The notes beneath the pieces are model-generated. The model saw only the letters and a program-made list of their open reading frames with translations, was not told the origin of the DNA and did not search any database. A stretch of 64,000 nucleotides of DNA from an uncultured Aquimarina sp. (GTDB lineage Bacteria > Bacteroidota > Bacteroidia > Flavobacteriales > Flavobacteriaceae). The position numbers were made by a program, and so were the translations under genes. Where the stretch lies: NCBI GenBank assembly GCA_947489685.1, contig CANLEM010000005.1:62001-126000 (forward strand), in the 5' to 3' direction. Shown here piece after piece: positions 8,586-15,920 of the stretch (positions are counted from its first letter, which is position 1; each line of letters starts with the position of its first letter).

Positions 8586-8593
8586 TATTTTTG
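8586..8593 (+). promoter_or_regulatory. promoter -7 box of the phosphohexomutase gene
   Basis: TATTTTTG matches TAnnTTTG exactly and lies 17 nt ahead of the ATG at 8611. The -33 element is not evident. Confidence 0.45.
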
Positions 8594-8610
8594 AAACCAA
8601 AATTATATTC

Positions 8611-10341
8611 ATGCAAATCACAGATTCAGAGATAAACAAAAGGGTTAGCGAATGGTTAACTCCAGTTTTTGATGAAGAGACACAAAATAAAATCAAACAC
8701 TTACAAAAAAATACTTCTGAAGAGCTAACAGAAAGTTTTTATAAAGACCTCGAATTTGGTACCGGTGGTATGAGAGGTGTGATGGGTGTGGGTACCAATC
8801 GCATCAATAAATATACTTTGGGTAAAAGCACTCAGGGGCTAAGTAATTACTTAATCAAACAATTTGCAGGTGAACAACCCAAGGCGGTTATCGCGTACGA
8901 TTGCAGACACAATAGTGATACACTTGCTCAAATCGTCGCCGATGTATTTTCGGCCAATGGGATTAAAGTGCATTTATTCTCAGACCTACGTCCTACTCCC
9001 GAATTATCGTTTGCTGTAAAAGAATTAGGTTGTCACTGCGGTATTGTACTTACTGCAAGTCATAATCCACCAGAATATAACGGGTATAAAGTGTATTGGC
9101 AAGATGGCGGGCAATTAGTACCACCGCAGGATAGTGAAATTATTGCCGAAATCAACGCATTGCAATATGCAGATATACAATTTGGATCTAATGCAGATTT
9201 GATAGAAAAAATAGACAAAACTATAGATGATGTCTTTATTAAAGAAAGTGTAAAAAACGGAAGTTTTGCTGCTTCGCAAGAAGCCAAAGATAATACAACC
9301 ATTGTTTTTACATCATTACACGGCACCTCTATCACCGCAGTACCCGAAACGCTCAAAAAAGCAGGGTATCAAAATGTACATATTGTAAAAGAACAAGCAG
9401 AACCCGATGGTAATTTCCCGACAGTAAAATCACCAAATCCCGAAGAACCAGAAGCATTAACGATGGCTATGCAACTGGCAAAAAAGATTGATGCCGATAT
9501 TGTTATTGGCACTGATCCTGACTGTGATCGATTAGGAATTGCTGTGCGAAATAGCGATGGCGATTTAGAATTGCTTAACGGAAACCAAACCATGATCGTA
9601 ATGACCTGGTTTTTACTAGAGCATTATAAAAATACCAAAGGTCTTACCGGTAATGAGTTTATTGCTTCTACTATTGTATCTACTCCTATGATGCGAAGCT
9701 TGTCTAATGCCTACGGAGTTACCTATAAAGAAGTACTTACCGGATTTAAATGGATTGCAAAACTGATTAAAGATTTTCCTGAAGAGCATTTTATTGGTGG
9801 TGGCGAAGAAAGTTTTGGGTTTATGGTTGGGGATTTTGTGAGAGATAAAGACGCAGTAACCTCTACCCTACTGGCTTGTGAAATTGTAGCGTTTGCCAAA
9901 GCTAAAGGAAGCTCTTTTTATAATACCTTATTAGAATTATACACCAAACATGGATTTTATAAAGAACATTTGGTGTCTTTGGTCAAAAAAGGAATGGATG
10001 GCGCTGCAGAAATCAAACAAACCATGGTGGATTTAAGAAACAATCCTCCTACTGCTATCAATGATCAAAAAGTAGTGTTGATTGAAGATTATCAAACCAG
10101 TATAGCCAAAAATACTCAGGATCATTCCGAAAGTACGATGGATATACCAAAATCAAACGTACTTATATTTTATACCGAGGATGGAAGCAAGATCGCGGCC
10201 AGACCTAGCGGAACCGAACCTAAAATTAAGTTTTATATCAGTGTACAAGATACACTTGACGATTTGTCAGGTTTTGAAACTGTGGAACAAAAACTGGAGA
10301 ATAAAATTGTAGCCATCAAAAAAGATTTAAGATTAACCTAA
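8611..10341 (+). CDS. phospho-sugar mutase (phosphoglucomutase/phosphomannomutase)
   Basis: This 576-aa cytoplasmic alpha-D-phosphohexomutase interconverts the 1- and 6-phosphates of glucose or mannose. All four active-site loops are present: catalytic phosphoserine in TASHNPPEYNGYK (Ser about 150), Mg-binding DPDCDRLG (about 312-320), sugar-binding GGGEESFG, and phosphate-binding RPSGTEPKIKFY near the C-terminus. Length and motif spacing match the larger PGM2/PMM group (also called phospho-sugar mutase). It is followed 29 nt later by the ABC exporter gene on the same strand, probably in the same transcript. Substrate preference cannot be read from sequence. Confidence 0.93.
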   Translation: MQITDSEINKRVSEWLTPVFDEETQNKIKHLQKNTSEELTESFYKDLEFGTGGMRGVMGVGTNRINKYTLGKSTQGLSNYLIKQFAGEQPKAVIAYDCRHNSDTLAQIVADVFSANGIKVHLFSDLRPTPELSFAVKELGCHCGIVLTASHNPPEYNGYKVYWQDGGQLVPPQDSEIIAEINALQYADIQFGSNADLIEKIDKTIDDVFIKESVKNGSFAASQEAKDNTTIVFTSLHGTSITAVPETLKKAGYQNVHIVKEQAEPDGNFPTVKSPNPEEPEALTMAMQLAKKIDADIVIGTDPDCDRLGIAVRNSDGDLELLNGNQTMIVMTWFLLEHYKNTKGLTGNEFIASTIVSTPMMRSLSNAYGVTYKEVLTGFKWIAKLIKDFPEEHFIGGGEESFGFMVGDFVRDKDAVTSTLLACEIVAFAKAKGSSFYNTLLELYTKHGFYKEHLVSLVKKGMDGAAEIKQTMVDLRNNPPTAINDQKVVLIEDYQTSIAKNTQDHSESTMDIPKSNVLIFYTEDGSKIAARPSGTEPKIKFYISVQDTLDDLSGFETVEQKLENKIVAIKKDLRLT

Positions 10342-10370
10342 ATCACAGTTATTGCTGTATATAATCATTA

Positions 10371-12194
10371 ATGAATTATTTTAAACAAATTCTTCGCTTT
10401 GCGAAACCATATAGGATTTATGCCATCCTAAATATTATTTCCAATATTTTTTATGCACTATTTGGTACCCTAGCAATGGTATCGCTATTTCCTATGCTTA
10501 ATGTTTTATTTGATAAAACCAAAAGAGTATCCGAGCAGCCTAAATGGGAAGGTATATTAAAAGTTAGAGAATACGCCGAAAATTACCTCAATCATTTTGT
10601 GACTCAAAAAGCAGAACAAGGTAATGATGATGTACTCATATTTATGGTGGTATTGGTCATAAGCATGTTTTTTCTAAAAAATATCTTTAGTTACCTAGCC
10701 ATGTACTTTATTACATTCTTAAGAAACGGAGTATTAAAAGATATACGTAACGAATTATATCAAAAAACAGTAGAACTCCCACTATCTTTCTTCTCAGAAA
10801 AAAGAAAAGGAGATACAATCGCAAGAATCTCTACAGATGTTCTAGAAATACAACATTCTTTTTTATCCATACTAGAGCTAATTGTAAGAGAACCATTAAT
10901 GATTTTGTTTACCATTTTTGCGATGCTCTTGATTAGTCCTAAGCTCACCTTATTTGTCTTTATATTTATACCGGTATCTGGGTTTTTAATTTCATTAATC
11001 GGAAAAAAATTAAAAAAACATTCGGATAAAGTACAAAAAGAACAAGGCTATTTTTTATCTATTGTAGAAGAAACTCTGGGAGGTTTAAAAGTCATCAAAG
11101 GATTTAATGCAGAGAAAATATTCGGAAATAAATTTAGAACATCTACATCTCGCTTCTACAATTTTTCTAATATCTTATTAAACAGACAGAATTTAGCATC
11201 TCCAACGAGTGAGTTTTTAGGAATTACTGTTATTGCCATATTATTATGGTACGGTGGGCAAATGGTGTTGGTCGAAAAAACATTAGACCCAGGACTTTTT
11301 ATTGTATATATGGGTCTTGCCTACAATATTTTAACTCCAGCCAAAGCCATATCAAAAGCCAGTTATGGTGTAAAACGTGGTAATGCAGCCGCAGAGCGTG
11401 TATTAGAAATATTAAACATCACTTCTCCTTTACAGGATAAACCAGGAGCTCAAAACAAAAAAGAATTTACAGATAGTATAGATATTGATAACATTTCTTT
11501 TAAATATGAAGACGATTATGTGCTGCGTAACTTCTCTCTTCAAGTTCCAAAAGGTAGTGCGGTAGCACTGGTAGGGCAATCAGGTAGCGGTAAATCTACT
11601 ATCGCCAATCTGGTTACTCGCTTTTATGATGTTAACAAAGGTGCAATTAAAATAGATAATACTGATATTAGAGACCTAACCAAAACATCACTTCGAGATA
11701 TGATGGGATTGGTCACTCAAGATTCTATATTGTTTAATGATAGTATCAAAAACAATTTATTAGTGGGTAATGAAACCGCATCGGATGAAGAAGTCCTAGA
11801 TGCGCTTAAAGTTGCAAATGCCTGGGAATTTGTAAAAGACTTACCACAAGGTATCGAAACTAATATTGGTGATAGCGGTAACAAACTAAGTGGTGGACAA
11901 AAACAGCGTCTATCTATTGCCAGAGCAGTATTAAAGAACCCACCTATCATGATATTAGACGAGGCCACCTCTGCCCTAGATACCGAAAGTGAACGATTGG
12001 TACAGTCCGCTTTAGAAAATATGATGAAGAACAGAACTAGTATTGTGATTGCTCATAGATTATCTACAATACAAAATTCAGATTTAATCGTTGTAATGCA
12101 AAAAGGAGAAATTGTTGAAAAAGGAACTCATGACGAGCTCATTTCTAAAAATGGTGTGTATCAAAAATTGGTGAACATGCAATCTTTTGATTAA
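10371..12194 (+). CDS. ABC exporter, fused permease-ATPase (MsbA-like)
   Basis: This 607-aa half-transporter has a six-helix ABC_membrane domain (about residues 15-335) followed by an ATP-binding domain. Walker A is GQSGSGKST (about 398-406), the signature is LSGGQKQR (about 506), Walker B is IMILDEATSAL and the H-loop is IAHRLSTI. As a homodimer in the inner membrane it most resembles lipid A/lipid flippases of the MsbA group, but multidrug export cannot be excluded. The gene lies downstream of a glycosyltransferase and a hexomutase, consistent with an envelope-glycolipid role. The first copy of the tandem hairpin repeat begins 27 nt after its stop. Confidence 0.9.
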   Translation: MNYFKQILRFAKPYRIYAILNIISNIFYALFGTLAMVSLFPMLNVLFDKTKRVSEQPKWEGILKVREYAENYLNHFVTQKAEQGNDDVLIFMVVLVISMFFLKNIFSYLAMYFITFLRNGVLKDIRNELYQKTVELPLSFFSEKRKGDTIARISTDVLEIQHSFLSILELIVREPLMILFTIFAMLLISPKLTLFVFIFIPVSGFLISLIGKKLKKHSDKVQKEQGYFLSIVEETLGGLKVIKGFNAEKIFGNKFRTSTSRFYNFSNILLNRQNLASPTSEFLGITVIAILLWYGGQMVLVEKTLDPGLFIVYMGLAYNILTPAKAISKASYGVKRGNAAAERVLEILNITSPLQDKPGAQNKKEFTDSIDIDNISFKYEDDYVLRNFSLQVPKGSAVALVGQSGSGKSTIANLVTRFYDVNKGAIKIDNTDIRDLTKTSLRDMMGLVTQDSILFNDSIKNNLLVGNETASDEEVLDALKVANAWEFVKDLPQGIETNIGDSGNKLSGGQKQRLSIARAVLKNPPIMILDEATSALDTESERLVQSALENMMKNRTSIVIAHRLSTIQNSDLIVVMQKGEIVEKGTHDELISKNGVYQKLVNMQSFD

Positions 12195-12223
12195 AAACTA
12201 CTGACTGCCAAATATTTAAAATG

Positions 12224-12354
12224 AAAAAAGAGTGCTATTGCACTCTTTCTCTTCACACAAATCATCTTAATTTAGGGGCTTACTCTAAAATTAAAACTCA
12301 CTCTTATTAAAATGCCTTCATCTTGGGGATAATGAAAGCGTTAATTCATTATTA
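12224..12354 (-). ncRNA. putative small RNA, copy 1 of 3
   Basis: This is a predicted ~131-nt transcript on the minus strand. It starts just after the -7 box at 12360-12367 and ends at a terminator hairpin (AAAGAGTGC-AATA-GCACTCTTT, then U-tract; 12224-12248). Two upstream hairpins are visible: H1 at 12314-12339 (8 pairs, loop with CCCC) and H2 at 12267-12294 (9 pairs with one bulge, loop with CCC). In this copy one H1 pair is U-G in the minus-strand RNA but would be a C-A mismatch in a plus-strand RNA, which supports minus-strand transcription. Only very short ORFs occur. It may belong to a known Flavobacteria RNA family (for example Flavo-1); I cannot test that here. Confidence 0.68.
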
Positions 12355-12359
12355 CAGTG

Positions 12360-12390
12360 TAAAGATACTACAATATTTTAATTTTCCAAA
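12360..12390 (-). promoter_or_regulatory. sRNA copy 1 promoter (TTTG-N19-TATCTTTA)
   Basis: On the minus strand, TTTG (12387-12390) is followed 19 nt later by TATCTTTA (12360-12367), close to the Bacteroidetes consensus. Both boxes and the spacing are conserved in all three repeat units. Confidence 0.65.
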
Positions 12391-12507
12391 CAAAAAGTGC
12401 TTTTTATCTAAAAAAAATACATTTTAACGTTTATAATAACCTTAAAACACATAAAATGTAGTCTTATTCTTACTTATACTGTTTTGATTACGAAACATAT
12501 ACAAATG

Positions 12508-12638
12508 AAAAAAGAGTGCTATTGCACTCTTTCTCTTCACACAAATCATCTTAATTTAGGGGCTTACTCTAAAATTAAAACTCACTCTTATTAAAATGCT
12601 TTCATCTTGGGGATAATGAAAGCGTTAATTCATTATTA
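12508..12638 (-). ncRNA. putative small RNA, copy 2 of 3
   Basis: This is the same 131-nt layout as copy 1, with promoter boxes at 12644-12651 and 12671-12674. It differs from copy 1 within the transcript essentially by one base, which restores a U-A pair in hairpin H1 (GCUUUCAU with AUGAAAGC). The terminator stem and U-tract (12508-12532) are identical to copy 1. Confidence 0.68.
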
Positions 12639-12643
12639 CAGTG

Positions 12644-12674
12644 TAAAGATACTACAATATTTTAATTTTCCAAA
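12644..12674 (-). promoter_or_regulatory. sRNA copy 2 promoter (TTTG-N19-TATCTTTA)
   Basis: The boxes and 19-nt spacing are the same as in copy 1. It lies downstream of the third copy on the minus strand, separated from that copy's terminator by divergent sequence. Confidence 0.65.
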
Positions 12675-12792
12675 CAAAAAGTGTTTTTTATCTAAAAAAA
12701 AACACATTTTAACGTTTATAATAATATAAACAAACACAAAATGTAGTCTTATTCCTACTTTTACTATTTTGATCACAAAACCTATATAAAAG

Positions 12793-12923
12793 AAAAAAGA
12801 GTGCTATTGCACTCTTTCTCTTCACACAAATCATCTTAATTTAGGGGCTTACTCTAAAATTAAAACTCACTCTTATTAAAGTTCTTTCATCTTGGGGGAA
12901 ATGAAAGCGTTAATTCATTATTA
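12793..12923 (-). ncRNA. putative small RNA, copy 3 of 3
   Basis: This copy is nearest to the ECF sigma gene, with the same three-hairpin layout and terminator. Changes cluster in the H1 loop (CUUGGGGG on the plus strand, a longer C-run in the RNA) and at the base of H1. The H1 7-bp core, H2 and the terminator are unchanged. The promoter spacer carries several substitutions while both boxes are intact, as expected for a functional promoter. Confidence 0.66.
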
Positions 12924-12928
12924 CAGTG

Positions 12929-12959
12929 TAAAGATACTACAATATTTCAATTCACCAAA
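12929..12959 (-). promoter_or_regulatory. sRNA copy 3 promoter (TTTG-N19-TATCTTTA)
   Basis: TTTG (12956-12959) and TATCTTTA (12929-12936), both read on the minus strand, are separated by 19 nt. The spacer differs from copies 1 and 2 at about three positions, whereas both boxes are identical. Confidence 0.65.
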
Positions 12960-13139
12960 CAAAAAGTGTATTTTATCTATAAAAAAGGTAAATAACCTTT
13001 AATTTTAACATATATTCTTACATTTTCCTACAAATATTAAGGATTTATCATCATTTTCGCCTTCAGATTAAACCTTTTTTACGTACATTAGTCTAACAGA
13101 TACAAACAGCGTAATTATTCCTAATCAAAAAAATTACCA

Positions 13140-13688
13140 TTGAATACTAAAGAGGAAGAACACCTACTTATTTCTCTGCAATCCGATAAGGATATTAATG
13201 CAGCCTTTACCCAATTAGTGCGTTTGTACAAACAACGCTTATATTGGCATATACGTAATATGGTCAAAAACCATGACGATACCGATGATGTATTACAAAA
13301 TGTATTCATTAAAGTATATAAGAACATTAAAAACTTTAAAGGTGATAGCAAACTATACTCTTGGTTATACCGCATTGCAACAAATGAATCTATTACCTTT
13401 TTAAACCAAAAAGCTAAAAAACACAATATTAGCAATGAGGAACTATGTCAACAATTAATACAGAATCTCGAAGCAGACATTTATTATGAAGGTGACGAAA
13501 TAGCGCTAAAACTTCAAAATGCAATAGCTACATTACCACAAAAGCAACAATTGGTATTTAATATGAAGTATTTTCAGGAATTAAAATATAGAGAGATTTC
13601 AGAAATTCTGGAAACAAGCGAGGGAGCTTTAAAAGCTTCTTATCATCTGGCTACAAAAAAAATAGAAGAATTTTTAAAAGCTAGTTAA
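13140..13688 (+). CDS. ECF RNA polymerase sigma factor
   Basis: This 182-aa sigma-70 family protein of the ECF type directs RNA polymerase to a small regulon. Region 2 is seen in WHIRNMVKNHDDTDDVLQNV (residues ~35-55) and LYSWLYRIATNESITFLN. Region 4 with its helix-turn-helix is LKYREISEILETSEGALKAS. The start must be TTG at 13140 because no ATG lies between it and the upstream stop. It heads a three-gene operon with a single-TM protein and a periplasmic helical protein, the usual sigma/regulator/sensor layout in Flavobacteria. The sRNA-like repeat promoters lie just upstream, pointing the other way. Confidence 0.9.
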   Translation: MNTKEEEHLLISLQSDKDINAAFTQLVRLYKQRLYWHIRNMVKNHDDTDDVLQNVFIKVYKNIKNFKGDSKLYSWLYRIATNESITFLNQKAKKHNISNEELCQQLIQNLEADIYYEGDEIALKLQNAIATLPQKQQLVFNMKYFQELKYREISEILETSEGALKASYHLATKKIEEFLKAS

Positions 13689-13719
13689 ACCTTTTTACAT
13701 TTGAGCAGTCATATATATA

Positions 13720-14253
13720 GTGAAAAAAAATAATTTACATAACGACAAAAGTGGTTTCAAAGTACCAGAAAACTATTTTACTTCTTTTGAAGAGAAACTT
13801 TCTAAAGCTATTTCTTCTGAGGACAGTGAAAAGTTTTTACTAGAAACCACAAAAAAATCAGGTCATAAAGTTCCTGAGGGTTATTTTGATACTGTAGAGG
13901 ACGAGATATTACAAAATACTATTGGTGTAAAACCCAAAAGTAAAGTTGTCTCTTTATTTTCTAAACAAAACATACTGTTTATCTCTGGTATCGCAGCAAT
14001 GATAGCTATTATTATTTCGTTATCTATTAATGAAGAATCAAAACTAAATTTTGATGAAATCGATATTGCCGATTTACATTCTTATTTTGATGATGGAAAT
14101 ATAGAACTAAGTGATCAGGAAATGGCATCACTATTAGGAGAAGAACTTAGCTACACAGAAACTTTTGAAGATGACCTGGTAAATGATGAGGATTTGTTAG
14201 ACTATTTATCTGAAGAAGATAATATTGAAGATGACATTATATTTGTGGAATAA
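13720..14253 (+). CDS. single-TM protein, probable ECF-linked regulator
   Basis: This 177-aa protein is of no firmly recognised family. The N-terminal half carries two related motifs, SGFKVPENYFTSFEEKL (about residues 10-26) and SGHKVPEGYFDTVEDEI (about 47-63), an internal duplication. One TM helix follows (NILFISGIAAMIAIIISLSI, about 88-107), then a very acidic C-terminus (EDDLVNDEDLLDYLSEEDNI). The position between an ECF sigma gene and a Spy-like sensor, and the cytoplasm-TM-periplasm layout, suggest an anti-sigma-like role, but no zinc-binding anti-sigma motif is visible. The start is GTG at 13720. Confidence 0.68.
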   Translation: MKKNNLHNDKSGFKVPENYFTSFEEKLSKAISSEDSEKFLLETTKKSGHKVPEGYFDTVEDEILQNTIGVKPKSKVVSLFSKQNILFISGIAAMIAIIISLSINEESKLNFDEIDIADLHSYFDDGNIELSDQEMASLLGEELSYTETFEDDLVNDEDLLDYLSEEDNIEDDIIFVE

Positions 14254-14282
14254 CAAACCGCAGTAAATATTGAAATAGAAAC

Positions 14283-14732
14283 ATGAAAAAGAACGTATTA
14301 CTTATTTGTTTAATTTGCTTTTCGTTTGCCTCTTTTGCCCAAAATGGCCCTAGAGAACGAATAAAAGCTCTTAAAGTAGCCTATATCACAGAGCAATTAA
14401 ATTTAACAAGCAAAGAAGCACAGCAATTCTGGCCTATTTATAATGAGCATGAAAAAACTGTGGGTAAGCTTAAAGCCACAGGCCGAAGGCTAATTAAACA
14501 GGTAAAAGAAGCTCATAACGGAGCTAACGGATTGAGTGATGCACAAGCGGGTGATTTTTTGGATCAACATATTGATGCCGAAGAACAAAAGTCTGCAGCG
14601 CGTAAAAAATTAATAACAGACCTAAAACAAATTTTACCTAATAAAAAGATCTTAAGGCTTATAAAAGCCGAACATGATTTTAATAAACGTATACTTGATA
14701 AAATTAGAGAACGTAGGCGACACAAGAATTAA
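14283..14732 (+). CDS. periplasmic sensor of ECF-type sigma factor (Spy/CpxP-like)
   Basis: This 149-aa secreted protein has a signal peptide (MKKNVLLICLICFSFASFAQ, cleavage after the final AQ). The rest is helical and charged, including ITEQLNLTSKEAQQFWPIYN, which is the LTxxQ-like pattern of Spy/CpxP and heavy-metal resistance family proteins. In Flavobacteria such proteins are encoded third in an ECF sigma operon and are annotated as its sensor. Spacing to the preceding gene is 29 nt. The inducing stress (metal or misfolded protein) is inferred from the family only. Confidence 0.75.
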   Translation: MKKNVLLICLICFSFASFAQNGPRERIKALKVAYITEQLNLTSKEAQQFWPIYNEHEKTVGKLKATGRRLIKQVKEAHNGANGLSDAQAGDFLDQHIDAEEQKSAARKKLITDLKQILPNKKILRLIKAEHDFNKRILDKIRERRRHKN

Positions 14733-14753
14733 TGCGCACGTATACAAATAGAT

Positions 14754-14783
14754 AAAAAAGAGAACCATGGGGTTCTCTTTTTT
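14754..14783. terminator. bidirectional intrinsic terminator
   Basis: A perfect 13-bp stem (14754-14766 with 14771-14783, loop ATGG) has U-tracts on both strands. It serves the convergent sensor gene and BNR lipoprotein gene; it overlaps the stop codon of the latter (14782-14784). Confidence 0.85.
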
Positions 14784-15846
14784 ATTTAAACGTTAACTTG
14801 GCAATTCTGTTTTTGCCAGCAGCAATGGCGGTACTATCATTAATAAATCGTAATGTATAAAAACTTTCTTTGCTAAGTTCTTTCCAATGTGTTCCCCTAT
14901 CGTTTGAAATTGAAATACCTGTAAATCCAACGGCTACAATCTCATTACCTCCACTATTAGGAACATAACGCACACAACTTTTATAACCAGGCTCTTTTTG
15001 ATCAGCTATTAATTGCCATGTCTTCCCTCTATCCTTTGTTATTGCTTTATTTGCTTTGTTTTTTTCGGGTTGCGTATAATCTCCACCAAAAATGATCCCG
15101 TTATTTTCATCATAAAAATGTATCGAATAACCACCAGTAGTAGCAGTTCCTTGCATAATTGGAGTATCAAAAACCTCCCATGTTGCTCCTTTATCGGATG
15201 AATAAAACACTCTAGATTTCATACCTCCTGAAATAATCCAGGTATGATCACCCACAATACTAATATTACCATTACTGGCGGCAAAAGCCGCTTCTCCGGT
15301 AACAGTACTTGGAAGATCTTTACAAGGTATTTTTCGCCATGTTTCTCCCCCATCTCTCGTAATAATGATTGACAAACAACCATCTGTAGGATCACCCATA
15401 GCTATTCCTTCTGTAGTATTCCAAAAAGCTATAGCATCATAAAATGCCTTTTCATGAGTCTCTTGATATACATTTTTTTCAGTTTTATCTTGTAAGTTTA
15501 TCTTTCTTAATCTTGCCGGCGAACCAATACCAAGACTATAAAAAGATTGGTCAGAAAAAGCTACCGCTCGCTGTTCTGTAATCCAATTATCATGATTTTG
15601 AGTATTGTCTGTTACTTTAAATTCATGAAACGTAACATCGTCATTGTATAGATTTAAAAAACCGTATCCTTTATTATATCCAAACCCAATTAAAGAATCC
15701 TTATATACTTCTACAGCTCTAATACTAATAGAATCTTCTATAAGTATCTGTATATCAACCTCAGAAAAATCATGTAGTACATTGTTGTTTTTTTCGCCAC
15801 AAAAAGAAAAGATTGAAGCCAATAGGATTAAAATAAATAGTCTCAT
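14782..15846 (-). CDS. BNR/Asp-box beta-propeller lipoprotein (Ycf48-like)
   Basis: This 354-aa lipoprotein has its lipobox at FSFC near residue 18. The mature part is a WD40/YVTN-like propeller with repeated Asp-box motifs, S/T-x-D-x-G-x-T-W: TRDGGETWRK, SSDKGATWEV, TKDRGKTWQL and SNDRGTHWKEL. Similar proteins are loosely called oxidoreductases or photosystem assembly factor-like in Bacteroidetes, but no redox site is visible, so I call only the fold. The ATG at 15846 is preferred; a TTG two codons upstream is also open. It is divergent from the rRNA methyltransferase gene. Confidence 0.8.
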   Translation of the reverse strand: MRLFILILLASIFSFCGEKNNNVLHDFSEVDIQILIEDSISIRAVEVYKDSLIGFGYNKGYGFLNLYNDDVTFHEFKVTDNTQNHDNWITEQRAVAFSDQSFYSLGIGSPARLRKINLQDKTEKNVYQETHEKAFYDAIAFWNTTEGIAMGDPTDGCLSIIITRDGGETWRKIPCKDLPSTVTGEAAFAASNGNISIVGDHTWIISGGMKSRVFYSSDKGATWEVFDTPIMQGTATTGGYSIHFYDENNGIIFGGDYTQPEKNKANKAITKDRGKTWQLIADQKEPGYKSCVRYVPNSGGNEIVAVGFTGISISNDRGTHWKELSKESFYTLRFINDSTAIAAGKNRIAKLTFK

Positions 15847-15884
15847 TCTCAATAATTTTACTCAAATATAATAGTATTTGACAA

Positions 15885-15900
15885 CAAAGGTCTACCTTTG
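15885..15900 (+). promoter_or_regulatory. promoter -7 box inside a 16-bp palindrome, rsmB-like gene
   Basis: TACCTTTG (15893-15900) matches TAnnTTTG and lies 20 nt before the methyltransferase ATG. It forms the right half of CAAAGGT-CT-ACCTTTG, a perfect 7-bp-arm palindrome that might be an operator or a coincidence. Confidence 0.45.
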
Positions 15901-15920
15901 CAAACCTTAAAAAAAATACG

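Larger units (their letters stand above)
12221..12978. repeat. three tandem ~285-bp non-coding repeats
   Basis: Unit starts are at about 12221, 12505 and 12790 (periods 284 and 285); the third unit is cut short at about 12978. The first ~90 bp of each unit are identical in all three copies, the next ~100 bp nearly so, and the remainder diverges. Conservation is concentrated exactly where a minus-strand promoter, transcript and terminator can be drawn. No open reading frame of note lies in either strand. Confidence 0.9.

Noticed and set aside
12508..12638. Small peptides encoded by the putative sRNAs
   Set aside because: ATG codons in the minus-strand transcript open only very short frames (2-4 codons) or one that runs into the terminator, so coding does not explain the conservation.
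12221..12978. Tandem repeats as a CRISPR array or mobile element
   Set aside because: There are only three units of about 285 bp with no unique spacers, no transposase and no target-site duplication; the promoter-terminator layout fits RNA genes better.
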